From contig OY997590.1 of assembly GCA_963921825.1 (NCBI GenBank), positions 43,355,039 to 43,419,038 of the forward strand: a DNA stretch of 64,000 nt, in the 5' to 3' direction. Numbering within the stretch: position 1 is the first letter of the stretch; every line of letters starts with the position of its first letter. A model generated the notes under the pieces. The model did no database searches. It had not been told where the DNA came from and saw only the letters and a list, made by a program, of their open reading frames with translations. Shown piece by piece: positions 32,205-43,234 of the stretch. The position numbers and the translations under genes are program-made. Source of the stretch: Erodium maritimum. Its lineage: Eukaryota; Streptophyta; Magnoliopsida; Geraniales; Geraniaceae.

Positions 32205-33148
32205 CCGGCCCTAGCTCCGGCCAGCCACCTCCTATGGTGGCCGGCCACGCCCCATGGTGGCCGGGGCTTCTCCCGAGCCCCCGGTCGCCGGAAAACGTTC
32301 AATCAAGCTTCCAACACCTCTAAAACGTCTCCAACAATTATCCCAACACCAAAACCACCTTAAACTAATAGTTTTACACAAACCCTATCAATTGAAAAAT
32401 AACAAAACGGGAATCGGTTTGGTGCTTACTCAAGAGGAGAACGAGGGGAACGATGTTGCTCTTTGGCTTGAGACGATCCAAGGGTTTGATAACCCTCAAA
32501 ACCCTAGCTTCTTAACCTTCTCTCTTCTTCTCCTTCTCCTTCTCTCTCTAACTCTCTTCTTCTCCTTCTCCTTCTCTCTCTAACTCTCTTCTTCTTTTCT
32601 AAAACAACTAACTATAATTTGCATTTTCTTTTCTTTTTTTTGTATAAGTGGCCGGCCACACATAGCCCCCACACCACTCATTTTCGACCCAAAACTAACA
32701 CCACCACTTGGTTGACAAGTGGCAAAGTGGGTCCCACACCTTTTGGGAAATATCTACTTGATATTTTCCAATCAGTTTCGCGAAAATCGGACGTTTCGGG
32801 CCCCGAACGGGCACTTTTCCCAAGTTATTACGAAACTTGACGGGCTACAAGGAAACAGCTCAACTAAGACCGCTGCGACGACGGCTAAGCTTTTTGGATC
32901 CAAAACGGTCCTCGAATGGACCAAAACGTCGCTCGGTTGACTTTTCCAGCGAAAAGTCAACATTTCCCAAATTGATCAGAAAGTTGCCCTGAGTCCCCCG
33001 GAACTCACTTTGGTCAATAACGGGGTCAAATTAAGCCCGGTATGACACTCGGGGTCATTTTAGGTTCACTTAACTGTCAGTCTTAAAAATTTTAAATTTT
33101 CCTGTTTTTCGCAGGTTTGACTGGCGTTCACCGGGAGTGGTTATTACA
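32205..33148 (-). repeat. Gypsy solo LTR C1, proximal part
   Basis: On the minus strand it starts TGTAATAACCACTCCCGG at 33148 and continues across the copia B2 insertion into 21054-23177. It closely matches the start of C3 (43235 onward). The right target duplication GATAC is at 33149-33153. CT-rich repeats lie at about 32519-32600. Confidence 0.85.
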
Positions 33149-33156
33149 GATACCAC

Positions 33157-33572
33157 TGTTGGGTCTCGAGGTAGGGTTGGAGATGAACCAACTCGCAGCG
33201 GAAAATCAATGAAAACCAAGAGATGATTAAAACCATGAAACAACTAACAAAGAATGGATTCACAAGAGAAAAATTAAGCACTATTTCTTACCAAAAGAAG
33301 GACACCGGATACCGAATGATTGGCTTGAGTCACCAATACGCCTACGTATCCACATGGGAACCAAAGTCACGTAGTTCTTCTCTTTGAGGACTGTAGAACA
33401 CAAAAATGGAGGTGGGAGCTTGCCTTGGCCTAAATTGCAAAGGAGATTGGATAGAAGTTGTGTTTCCTATTCCTGTCTTGTGTTTGTTATGTTGAAAAAA
33501 GATGACTTAAACATAACAAACCCCATACTTGTCCAACTAAAGGCATGAGACAAGTATGGTGAAAATAGGACA
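33157..33572 (-). repeat. Truncated inverted copia B LTR
   Basis: The 3' end of a copia B LTR in reverse orientation (TGTTGGGTCTCGAGG...), the partner of the inverted leader at 19691-21053. After about 416 bp it breaks at ...GGACAAAG and joins forward copia B pol (ATCTGAGAAATGC). Confidence 0.85.
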
Positions 33573-35385
33573 AAGATCTGAGAAATGCACCTTTGTGGGG
33601 TATCCCAAAGTAACAAGGGGATGCAACTTCTACAAACCCAGTGAGAACATGGTGTTCGTCGCTAGGGGTGGGGTCTTTATGGAAAGGTAATTTGTTTCCA
33701 AAAACGTTAGTGGGAGGACTGTACATCTAGAAGAAATTCAAGATGGTGTATATCCACCTGAACCACTTGACAACCCAGTATAGGATCCAGAAGTGGTCGT
33801 GAGTAGGAACCAGTTCCTGTAACAATTCCTGAAGGTCCAAGGCGATGTGGAAGGATCAATCACCCACCTCCGAGATATGGTTATTTTGTGTCTAGAAGGG
33901 ACGGTGAGCTAATGGTGGATAATAAGGATCCAACCACCTTTCAGGAAGTCGTGGATGGGCCCGACTTCGAGATATGGCTAAGAGCCATGAGAGAGGAAAT
34001 GCAGTCCATGTCGGACAACCAAGTCTGGGAACTGGTTGATCCTATCGATGGTGTGAGCACCATCGGATGCAAATGGATCTTCAAGGTGAAGACGGACATA
34101 GATGGCAACCCTCGGACCTACAAGGCCTAACTGGTTGCAAAAGGTTATAGGAAGATCCAAATGATTGACTATGAGGAAACCTTCTCACCAGTGACCATGG
34201 TCAAATCTATCCAGATTCTTCTTGACATAGTCTCGTATCTTGATTACGAGATATGGCTAGTGGATGTCTCAGCCCGAAGGTTTTTACGATCCGAAGAATA
34301 AAGGGATAGATTTATAAGTTGTTGAAATCCATTTGTGGATTGAAACAAGCTTCTCGGAGTTAGAACCTTCGTTTTGATGAACCGGTAAATAGATTTGACT
34401 TCATCAAGAATGAGGATGACCCTTGCGTTTGTAAGAAGGCTTATGGGAGAAAGATTTCCTTTCTAGTGCTCATTAGAGACAACATCCCAACCTTGCTTGA
34501 GACTAAAAGCTTGGTTGAGGAAGTGTTTCGCAATATAGGACTTAGGCGTGCTCCTTATATCTTTAGGATTAAGATATATAGATATCGCACTAAGATGGTC
34601 TTGGGATTAAGTCAGAGCACATATGTGAACAAGGCATTGAGTGGATTCTCAATGCTCGATTCAAAGAAAGGATTCTTACCCGCTCGTCATGGCGTTCATT
34701 TCAGCAAGACTCGGTGTCCTACAACACCTGATGAGCTGAAAAGGATGATACGAATCCCATGCCCCTGGGGATGCAGGATCGATCATATATTCCATGACAT
34801 ATACGAGACCGAACGTCTCGTATGCCTTGTGTTGTACCAGTAGACATCGTTCTAACCCTTGGGGAAAGATGATGTTGAACTAGTCGTCGAAGGATAAGTA
34901 GACGCTATTTTCCAAGCGGATCCAAATGACTTTAGAAGTTAGTCAGGACATATGTTTACGCTGAATGGCGAAGCTTTTAGCTGGGACAGCATAAAGCAAC
35001 CTATCGTCGCCGAATTTACGACAGATGCCGAGTACATGGTTGTTGTAGAGGCAACAAAGGAGGCAATGTGGATTTGGAAATTCACGGCAGGGTTGGGTGT
35101 AATTAAAAACCCATCCAACTCGGTGAATCTATTTTGCGACAACACAAGGGCCAATGCGCAAGCTAAGAGCCCAATTCTCATAACAAATCCAAACATGTAC
35201 GGCGGCATATCCACCTCATAAGAGAAATACTAAACCGAGGTGAAGTGAAGATCACCTATATTGCAAGTGATGATAACATAGCCAATACGTTGACTAAAGG
35301 CACTCTCGCCGTCAGATCATGTTAGACATGTAAAGGCAATGGGAATATATTGGAATTTAGATTGGAACTATAGAAAGTGGGAGAT
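33573..35385 (+). pseudogene. Decayed copia B pol 3' half
   Basis: Corresponds to copia B2 from about 28490 to the end of pol: SEKCTFVGYPK at the start, NQVWELVDPIDGVSTIGCKW (about 34017), SQSTYVNKALSGFSMLDSKK (about 34610) and VKITYIASDDNIA (about 35250). Stops, frameshifts and deletions are frequent; the region that should hold YVDD reads LVLIRDNIP (about 34460), so the catalytic box is deleted. The RNase H Glu region survives as TDAEYMVVVEATKEAMW. A polypurine tract (GAAAGTGGGAGAT) precedes an LTR start. Inactive. Confidence 0.85.
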
Positions 35386-35422
35386 TGTTAGTCTTAGTGC
35401 CCGTAGTTCAATCATAAATGTG
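35386..35422 (+). repeat. Truncated 3' LTR start of the decayed copia B
   Basis: TGTTAGTCTTAGTGCCCG...CATAAATGT, then cut by a TA-repeat tract and the foldback element. Confidence 0.85.
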
Positions 35423-35440
35423 TGTATATATATATATATA

Positions 35441-35928
35441 GTTGGTATCAGGTACAAACCACCCCTTATTGTGCAAACTACGAACCAATCTGAGCCATAT
35501 GATTTCCCAAAGTGATGTCAGCAGAGCGCACCAGATGCTGACACGTGGGCAATTAAATATATAAAACACCACACCTTATTGTGCAAACTACGAACTCACC
35601 AGATGCTGACACGTGGGCTCGCGCAAAGTGCTGATAGTTTGCATAGCACGGTGCTGATAGTTTAGTACAAAAGTGCTGATAGGTTACATTTGTATGAACT
35701 ATCAGCAATGTGCTCTGTAAACTATCAACATTGTGCTATGTAAACTATCAGCACCGTTCGCGCGTGCACCAGCACTGTGTGCGCGAGCGCGCTGGTGCAC
35801 GCGTGAACAAGCAACGCGCGCGCCACATGTCAACATCTGGGGCGTTCTACTAATGTCACTTTGACCGTATCCTGTGGCTTAAATTGGTTTGTAGTTTGCA
35901 CGATAAGGGTGGTTTTTACTGGATAGCT
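35441..35928. mobile_element. Foldback MITE flanked by TA repeats
   Basis: The whole element is one long imperfect palindrome of about 240-bp arms. Ends: TATCAGGTACAAACCACCCC at the left and, on the other strand, TATCCAGTAAAAACCACCC at the right. Inner arms share CCAGATGCTGACACGTGG and CCAGATGTTGACATGTGG. Three GTGCTGATAGTTT units (35628-35685) face three AAACTATCAGCA-type units (about 35697-35753). A GC-rich stem CGCGTGCACCAGC (35761-35773) pairs perfectly with 35791-35803. (TA)n tracts lie on both sides, consistent with insertion at TA. No coding capacity. Confidence 0.7.
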
Positions 35929-35949
35929 ATATATATATATATATATATA

Positions 35950-36028
35950 AGTCTAGTATCGGGTACAAACAGGCCCTTATTGTGCAAACTGCTAACGCAC
36001 GAGAGCCATAGGATCCGCCCAAAGGAAA
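35950..36028 (+). repeat. Fragment of a second copy of the foldback MITE
   Basis: AGTATCGGGTACAAACAGGC ... TTATTGTGCAAACTGC ... GAGCCATAGGATCCGCCCAAAG repeats the left arm of the 35441-35928 element. It stops where LINE E begins. Confidence 0.6.
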
Positions 36029-37907
36029 ATCCAACGAGGGAGATCCATTGCTAAGAACAGATATCCAAGCTTTAACACAAGCTTTAATCCACTTAATCCA
36101 TAAAGTCCCAAAACCCATTCTTTGTAACAATTTTCAAGAAAATGCCAATCAACATGATCATATGCTTTTTTAAAAATCTATCTTGAAAAGAATAGCTTCT
36201 TGACCAGAAGATTTAAGAGAATGGATGATCTCTGAAGCTATAAGTATCGCATCTAAGATTTGTCTGCCAACAATGAACCCTGATTGAACATCATGGACAA
36301 GGAAATTCATAATTGTTTTAAGTCTTGCAACAAGCACTTGGAAAGGATCTTACATGGGCTGCCAATGAGACTTATAGGCCTATAGTCTTCAAAGGATTGA
36401 GGAGAGTTAGACTTGGGAATGAGGGTGATGAAATTGGAATCTCCCTTCCCTAGAATTGCATGTTTGTGAAAGTCTGCCATAAAGGCCAGTATATCAGATT
36501 TCACAATATCCCAGCAGACATGATAAAACTTCATAGAAAAACCATCAGGTCTAGGTGATTTGTCTCCTTTGCAAGCCTTGATAGCATTGAAAATTTCCAA
36601 TTCAGTGAAAGGGGCTTCTAATAATTGTGCTTGAGCAGTGGATAAAGTATTGATGGGGAGCACAAAGAGATCAATGCAAATAGTTGAAGCTTTCTTGAAT
36701 CTCCTTGAGAAGTGCAAGTTAGCAGCATTTTTAATCCCCATAGGATCATAATAAGAGACCCCTAGTTCTTTAATCTCTGAAATTCTCTTTCTGTTGTAGT
36801 TGTAATTAGAGACCAAAAGGAAGAATTTTGAACACCTGTCACCATCTTTGGTCCATTTAATTCTACCCTTTTGACTCCACAACTTGGCTTGGAGCTTAAG
36901 TTTTTGAATCAGCTTAGCATTTAAGAGAGCTCTTTTAGAGAGATCTGCAAGAGTGAGAGGTCTTATTTCTACCAAAGCATCCAGGGATTGAATGTCTGAT
37001 TTGAGATCTTCTATGTCTATATCCAACCAGCCAAAGACATTCAAATTCCAATCTTTGTAAAATCCCTTCAATGCTTTTAATTTAAAACAAAGAGTATAAG
37101 TAGGATAACTAGAAACCACAATAGAGTCCCATAATTTCTTTGTATCTAGAAGGAATTTAGGGTGTGATACCCAAGCATTGATGAATTTGAAGGGTCTAGG
37201 GCCCCAATCAAGAAAGGATTATGAAGCAAAAAAGGTTTGTGATCAGAAATGCATCTACTTAAAACTTTCTACTCAACTTGTGGAAGAGGAACAAGTAATT
37301 GAGGATCTAACAAGAACCTATCTAACCTTGAGGCCACTGAGTTGGAACCAAACCAAGTATATAATCCCCCATTAAAAAGTAGATCAATTGCACCCAGATC
37401 AGCCAAGAAGTTATTGAAATCCCTCTTACTGGAAGCAGAGATAAAAGAGCTAGTTCTTTCAAAAGGATCAAGTGTAGCATTGAAGTCTCCTGCTACTATA
37501 AAAAGAGATGCCAGGGTAGTTATCTTCTGAGATATTTCTAGGTGTAAAGATGCTCTCCTAGCTACAGAATAAGGTGCATAAACATTCAAAATGCAGATGG
37601 GGAGATAAGTAGGCAAGTAGGTCCCTTGCCAATATAAGATATTTTGTTAAGGAGTTGAAGATCCAAGAGCAAAGACATTTTTTTCCCAAATAGTAACGAT
37701 TCCCCCAGACTTTCCAATTATTGGAGAGAAAGCAGCATCCCAAGAAAGATTAAACCCAGAGGAAGAAAGGAAATCATAGGGTAAATTCTCTAATTTAGAC
37801 TCCTGAACTAACACCATGGAGAGTTGTTGCTTGTAGCACACATTTCTTAGAGCCCGTCTTTTCTGTGAGGAAGAGGCCCCTCTCATGTTCCTTGAGAGAA
37901 TTCTCAT
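36029..37907 (-). pseudogene. LINE E ORF2: endonuclease and partial reverse transcriptase
   Basis: Begins MRILSRNMRG at 37907 (normally SWNMRG). Endonuclease motifs are LVQESK (Glu conserved), ILNVYAP, VAGDFNATLDPFER and YTWFGS. The linker QKGRIKWTKDGDRCSKFF (about 36845) is typical of plant LINEs. RT follows with PRPDGFSMKFYHVCWDIVK, NFITLIPKSN, DYRPISLIG, then after a stop VQSGFIVGRQILDAI and LLQRMGFGTLWIKWIKAC. It is truncated at NGSPSLDFPL, before the (F/Y)ADD catalytic box, so it cannot transcribe. Several stops and frameshifts occur. The ORF2 ATG lies four bases after the ORF1 stop (TAA at 37912-37914). Confidence 0.85.
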
Positions 37908-37911
37908 GGAT

Positions 37912-39030
37912 TTAAGAATCGTTTCCCAATGACTGAGGTTGAATCTCAGTCAAATTGACTTCCCCAACCTCTTCCAAATCAGTGAAATCATCTTCAAAAT
38001 TATTTCCCAGGTCCACTGCTTGATTCAATTCATCATCTAAATTATCGAATTGTTCAACAACAAGATCATCCGATATATAAGCCTTTAGACCCAGAGCTTT
38101 GCAGTAGTCCCAAGTGCCAGCTCCATCTTGTTTAAACTTCAACCCATTGTTCTTCACTTTCAGTGCTGAAATAGTAGAAGGAGAAGAGGAACATAAAAGT
38201 TGACTCTAGTTTTTGACCTTGTGGAATAAGCAATGGCAGGTTGAGGCATTTTTTTGTTTTCTTAACCAAGGTATCTTTAATTGCTGAAGGATTAGGGGGT
38301 AAAGTGGCCTCTAAACTTGAAAAATTAGAGTTTAAGTTTCCCTCCAAATTTTCAAGTGAAAGAGTCTAAACATGGGCCCTTTGTACTGTAGAGACAACTG
38401 TAAACTCTCCATCCTCATTAATGTTCGTATTTTCAAATGCTTGAACTTGTACTTGTGGGACAGTAAGAATCACATCAGGTGTAACCGAAGTAGGAACCAA
38501 AGGTAAAGTAGGGGTTAAGGAGTTTTGAATAGTAGCTTCTTGTAATGCTAAGGTCTGAGACTTGGCCACTAATGCTTCTTTGAAGGCGAGAGGTGTGATG
38601 ATCCCACGGTGAACCAATGCTGGAAATTCAGTTTCAGATAAGTGTTGAACTGTAACTTCCTTAGTCACTTTTTTAGAGATAATACCATCAGTCGATCTCC
38701 TCAAAGGAGACTCCACCACTTCAAGTTGCTTAGGATTCTCAGTAGAAGGAGTGATTGGAATTTCAATAGAACAAGAATCTGAATTGTTATCCCTTGAGAA
38801 GTCAGAATCCTTGGTTTTACAGGTAGAAGTGTCTGAATCATAGGATATTTCAGCTTTAATTTGAGGAACCACACTTGCTTCAATAGAGTGCAAGGAAACC
38901 TTATAATCTCTGTCTTCCAATGATGGTATGGATTGTTCCTGCATCTTCAGTAAATTTTGTAAGTGTACCAGGACAAAAGCCACATCATAATATACTCTGA
39001 AATTCTCTTCACACCAGCCTAGAATTGGTA
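37912..39030 (-). pseudogene. LINE E ORF1, C-terminal part
   Basis: Read on the minus strand: DIPILGWCEENFR (about 39026), a segment ending YYDVAFVLVHLQNLL, a long Ser/Thr/Val-rich linker, then near the end GTWDYCKALGLKAYISDDL followed by an acidic tail (DDFTDLEEVGEVNLTE). The same GIPxxGW and W-x-x-CK-x-LG motifs recur in LINEs F, G and H, defining a shared ORF1 layout. Frameshifts occur at about 38140 and 38360. The N-terminal half lies on the other side of solo LTR C2. Confidence 0.8.
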
Positions 39031-39889
39031 TGTCATGCCCCAATTTCAGCGAACCGCAACTAGGGACGCGAACATTTAAAAAGTTATAATACTGAAACCT
39101 GTTTCCGTTAAATCACTTTAAAAGCCAGTTTAGTTCCACAAAAGAATATTAATTACATCTCAAACAAAATAGTCCCACACTTGGACAAAAAGAGTAGGTA
39201 CACGTCACTAGACTCAAGACTCCCAGAACCCGCTTCAAGCTCTTCAAGCTTCAGAAGCTCACCTAATCCAGCCTGCGAACGGTACCTGTAGGAAAAGCAG
39301 CTAGGGGTGAGCGTTCGCTCACCACCACGGATAACAGACTGACTACGGCATAATTAGCAGACAATGCCGGTAACACCACAACGACTCAAAAAAACACACA
39401 CGACCAGTACTTTCCTCAACCGACTCAACACTCGGACACGTTATGTTGACCCCACACTACGATCGACGACCTCCTCCAAGACACGACTGACCACACAATA
39501 CCAAACAAGATCACAAAGGATCGCAAACCGGCTGCTCAGTAACCAATCTCTGTCTCTCGCCCTTTACCGATCATAGACGTGGTGAGGTGGTCGACCTGTC
39601 GCGCAACTTCTCCCGATCCCAGTCGGGAGGCTAACCCACAACCTCTCCGCTTCACCCGATCCCAGTCGGGTGGTTAGCCACACCCGCGCGTCCTTCCCCC
39701 GATCCCAGTCGGGGAGCTAGCCCACAACCCCTCCGCTTCTCCCGATCCCAGTCGGGAGGCTAGCTACACCACACAACCTCCACCAGTAACCAGTAACCAA
39801 TCACAATCACAAACAAGTTCAAACAGACAGTAACGACACCGGTGACAACTACACAGGAACTCAAGGCCAACAAAACTCCGACAACCGAA

Positions 39890-40340
39890 CACAGGTTCAA
39901 CGACCCTACGGGCCCTCATGGCCACCCAAGACACCAACGATAAAGTACGGGTTCACAACCCCACGGGCACTCACGGCCACCCAAAACACCGAAACGACAA
40001 CACGGGCTCTCATGGCCACCCAAGACTCAGCAATAATTAACACGGGCTCTCAAGGCCACCCAACTCAACAACAAAGAACACGGGCTCTCAAGGCCACCCA
40101 ACTCAACAACAAATAACACGGGCTCTCAAGGCCACCCAACTCAACAACAAATAACACGGGCTCTCAAGGCCACCCAAACTCAATCAACAAATGACACGGG
40201 CTCTCAAGGCCACCCAAACTCAACAGCAAACACAAGGGCTCTCATGGCCACCCAAACTCAACAACAATTAACATGGCTCTCAAGGCCACCCAAGACTCAA
40301 CAACAATAATACACAGGCTCTCAAGGCCACCCAAGACGCC
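39890..40340 (-). repeat. Minisatellite in solo LTR C2
   Basis: About ten units of ~38-42 bp with core CACGGGCTCTCAAGGCCACC followed by AA/CTCAACAAC spacers. The homologous arrays are at 21890-22700 (C1) and 45135-45500 (C3), with different unit numbers. Confidence 0.85.
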
Positions 40341-42244
40341 AAAATAAACAATCAACCTCCGGCTTAACCCAAGCCTCCAACAGTCCTAATACCAACAGTT
40401 TCACAATCAACCTTCGGGCATGGTCATATGCCTCCAGTACTCCTAATATCGATAAGTTCACAATCAACCTCCGGGCATGGTCATATGCCTCCAGTAAAAC
40501 AATTATCGCTAAGTTCTCTGCTCCTACGACACTACTAAGTGTCACATGCCTTTCCAATAATTACTACGTTCCCGTAACATGCTTTTCTAATAAACGTTAC
40601 AATCCCGTATCATGCTTTTCTAATAATTAAATAACCTACTCAACCCACGACACCCCGGTGTCACATGCAATTCTACTGTTAACTTTCCCCAGTCAGGGCC
40701 AAGATCCGGCTACTTTTCCCTACCTCAACCGAAGAGCACCCGCTACGCTTCCTAGTTGCTGACGTTCTGGCTCGCTACCTCCGGGCTTCACTTCGATCGA
40801 AGTCGGACGCTAAAGATAACACGAAAGCCATAGTTAGAGGCGGTTCCCAGGTTAATCTAAAGGTCACAATTATTCCAGTTTTAAAACCGACAGTTGTCCT
40901 TTAAACTCGAGCGGGATAAAAGCGGGGTCACGGCGAATCGGGTTTGAGTACCCGAGCACCGAAACCGGTGCATGCGAGGCACGGTCCCAATGCACGAGGT
41001 CCGATTCAGCGGTCCGCTTTTGTTCCTTTCTAAGCCCAATTAGCAGTCCATTCTAACTAGAGTTCCAAATTCGTTCAACTGCTCAGATTCCGTTCTAAAT
41101 CCGTTTAACGTCTAGTTTAAACGTTCAGGTTCCCAATCTCAAACCAGTTTCGATCTAATAAACTTAATAAGAAAACCTTTTGCTCGACTCCAGTTTCGTT
41201 TTCCTTTTTTTGATTAAAACCGTTTTATTTCCAAAGTTGATCCTCGTTTTTAAACCCCTTTTCCTTTGAACTGGTAGATTAAACCTTCGTTTCGGTTTGC
41301 TTCTAAACCAATTTCTTTTCAAATCAAAACCCTTGATTTTGATCCAACCAAAACCCGATCCACAGGTTTTCTGTTTCAATTCAGTCTAGATCGATAACCA
41401 TTTTTTTCCGAAATACAAACATCGAAATTTTAATTCAAAACTCGTTTTATTACTTTCACTGAAATTACGATACAACTTGTCGTTTCAAAACAAACACACA
41501 GAACCAGCAGAAACCAAAAAAAAAGACGACGGTACGGAAAATGAACCGGCCGCCGGCGAATACGTCGCCGGCGACTAAACCCCCAGGCACGAACCTCACG
41601 TGGAGGGAAGGACGGCTGGGCGGTGCACGGCGGTGTACGGCGGCGGTTCACGGTTCTTCCCCGCCTTAGATCTGAACGGCGCGGCGAGAGCTCGACCGGA
41701 GAGAGGACCGGTGACGGAGGCTCGGGGCGAGGGAGGCGAGAGGAGCTCGGGGACGGCGCCGGTGAGCCCTTCTCGTGCACGGTGAGGGCGGAGCGTGGCT
41801 GAGGGTTCTCCTCAGATCCAGACGAGCGCCGGCGAGCTCGAGCGGAGAGAGGGAACGGCGAGAGGGAGAGGGAGACGGACGGCGTACACCGGGCTCGGAC
41901 TGCCGGAGACGGGGAAGGGAGGGAACCGGTCGGTGAGGTTGAGGGCGAGGTCGGGACGGCGGCGTGGTCGGAACGGACGGAGGAGACGGCGGTGGTGGCG
42001 TGAGAGTAGTGGCCGGAGATGGATGGGCTCGGTGAGGGACGGGATCTGAGAGGGAGGTGGAAGAGGGGGTCGACGGCGGTGGCTACGGGTGTGGGAGGGC
42101 GATGGCCGGACGGAGAAGGAGGGGTGGCGGCCGAAATCGGCACCGGCGAGGGAAGGGCACGAGAAGACGAAGACGAGAGAGAGCAAGGGAGGGAATCGGC
42201 TTGCTTATGAGGGGGGCTGAATATGAGGGATAAAACCCTAAAAT

Positions 42245-42258
42245 GGGTATATATACCC
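42245..42258 (-). promoter_or_regulatory. Palindromic TATA box of solo LTR C2
   Basis: GGGTATATATACCC, a perfect 14-bp palindrome about 140 bp from the LTR start, followed on the minus strand by ATTTTAGGGTTTTATCCC and a CT-rich leader. Position and sequence suit the LTR promoter. Confidence 0.5.
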
Positions 42259-42401
42259 AGGGCTTGGGCCAACTGGTTGGGCCAGGCCCAATGAACGAAC
42301 CAGCCCAATATTTTTTTTTTTACACAAAACAACTCGTTCCCAACCTCGACGTTATTATTTAATAAATTAAACGTTTAAATTTCCTCGGTCTTTACATGGT
42401 A

Positions 42402-43234
42402 TGATAGTAATAGCTAACCAACTGAAACATCCACCCGCTCTGAACATAGAATTTTTGTCCTTAATAAATGTTAACCAAGGTTTGAACCAATTAATGTTGT
42501 TGTTGAGAAGCTCCTCATCATATTATTTGTCAGTACTGTAAACAAGCACCATTCGATTACCTAGAGATTTGATACAAACTTCTGAAACACCTTGCAAGGT
42601 GATTTCCGCCATTACTGATTCCACAGATAAACCCATGTATAGAACTACCATATGTCCCCTCTGAACTAATTCTCACATATTCTCAACCACCTTTCCTTGA
42701 ATTTTAGTATTCGTGTGAGTGGATGTTGGGATCTCTTTCTCTCTCCAAGCAGCCTTAGAAACAATTAAATCTCCAGTTCTGTTCCTTCTCCAAGCCTTCA
42801 TAACAAATAGCTTGAAACCTTTGAGTGTATAACCATTGAAGATCTCTATAGCTTTATAAAAAGATGATAAGGTTTGAAAACCAATAAACCCAAACCACTT
42901 CCCTTTAGCATTAGGTCTCAGAGGTGCCTCGACTTTGAAAATTTGCCCAACTTCTTGAAATATGTTATGTAGCCGAATAGCGGAGGTGTGGGAGGGAATA
43001 TTATAGACAAATATCCAGAACTCACCATTGGCCTCTAGAGGGATAAACGACATTGTTTCACCTTGCTCCAAATCTTGATGGTCCCTTTGTGAAATGATTA
43101 CTCATTTAAGTTTCACTCTATATTCATTTTGCGTCTGAGGATCCAAGTCAACCTCCTGTGTTTTTTATTTGTTTCTCCCCCAAAACCAGGAGGAGGTCCC
43201 AAGAATAAAGAAGAGGCCAAGGAATTAGTTTTCT
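42402..43234 (-). pseudogene. LINE E ORF1, RRM part
   Basis: Contains an RNA recognition motif with FWIFVYNIPSHTSAIRLHN (RNP2-like), KGKWFGFIGFQTLSSFYKAI (RNP1-like) and LKGFKLFVMKAW, about residues 15-95 of the local frame 42673-43071. ORF1 RRM proteins bind the LINE RNA. The frame ends at 42673. Upstream, LGPPPGFGGETNKK (about 43180-43215) links to the start beyond solo LTR C3. Confidence 0.85.

Larger units (their letters stand above)
39031..42396 (-). repeat. Gypsy solo LTR C2 (3366 bp) with target duplication TGGTA
   Basis: On the minus strand it starts TGTAAAGACCGAGG at 42396 and ends GGGGCATGACA at 39031. It is flanked by TGGTA at 39026-39030 and 42397-42401. No internal gypsy sequence is present, so it is a solo LTR inserted in LINE E ORF1. 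Its 3' portion matches C1 and C3, but its 5' third (about 41000-42396) is a different GC-rich sequence, so C2 is a variant or chimeric subfamily. The 300-codon open frame in that GC-rich part is Ser/Pro/Arg repeats and not a credible gene. Confidence 0.9.

Noticed and set aside
41430-42332. 300-codon minus-strand open frame in solo LTR C2
   Set aside because: Ser/Pro/Arg low-complexity reading of a GC-rich LTR segment; overlapping frames on both strands are equally open; no domain.
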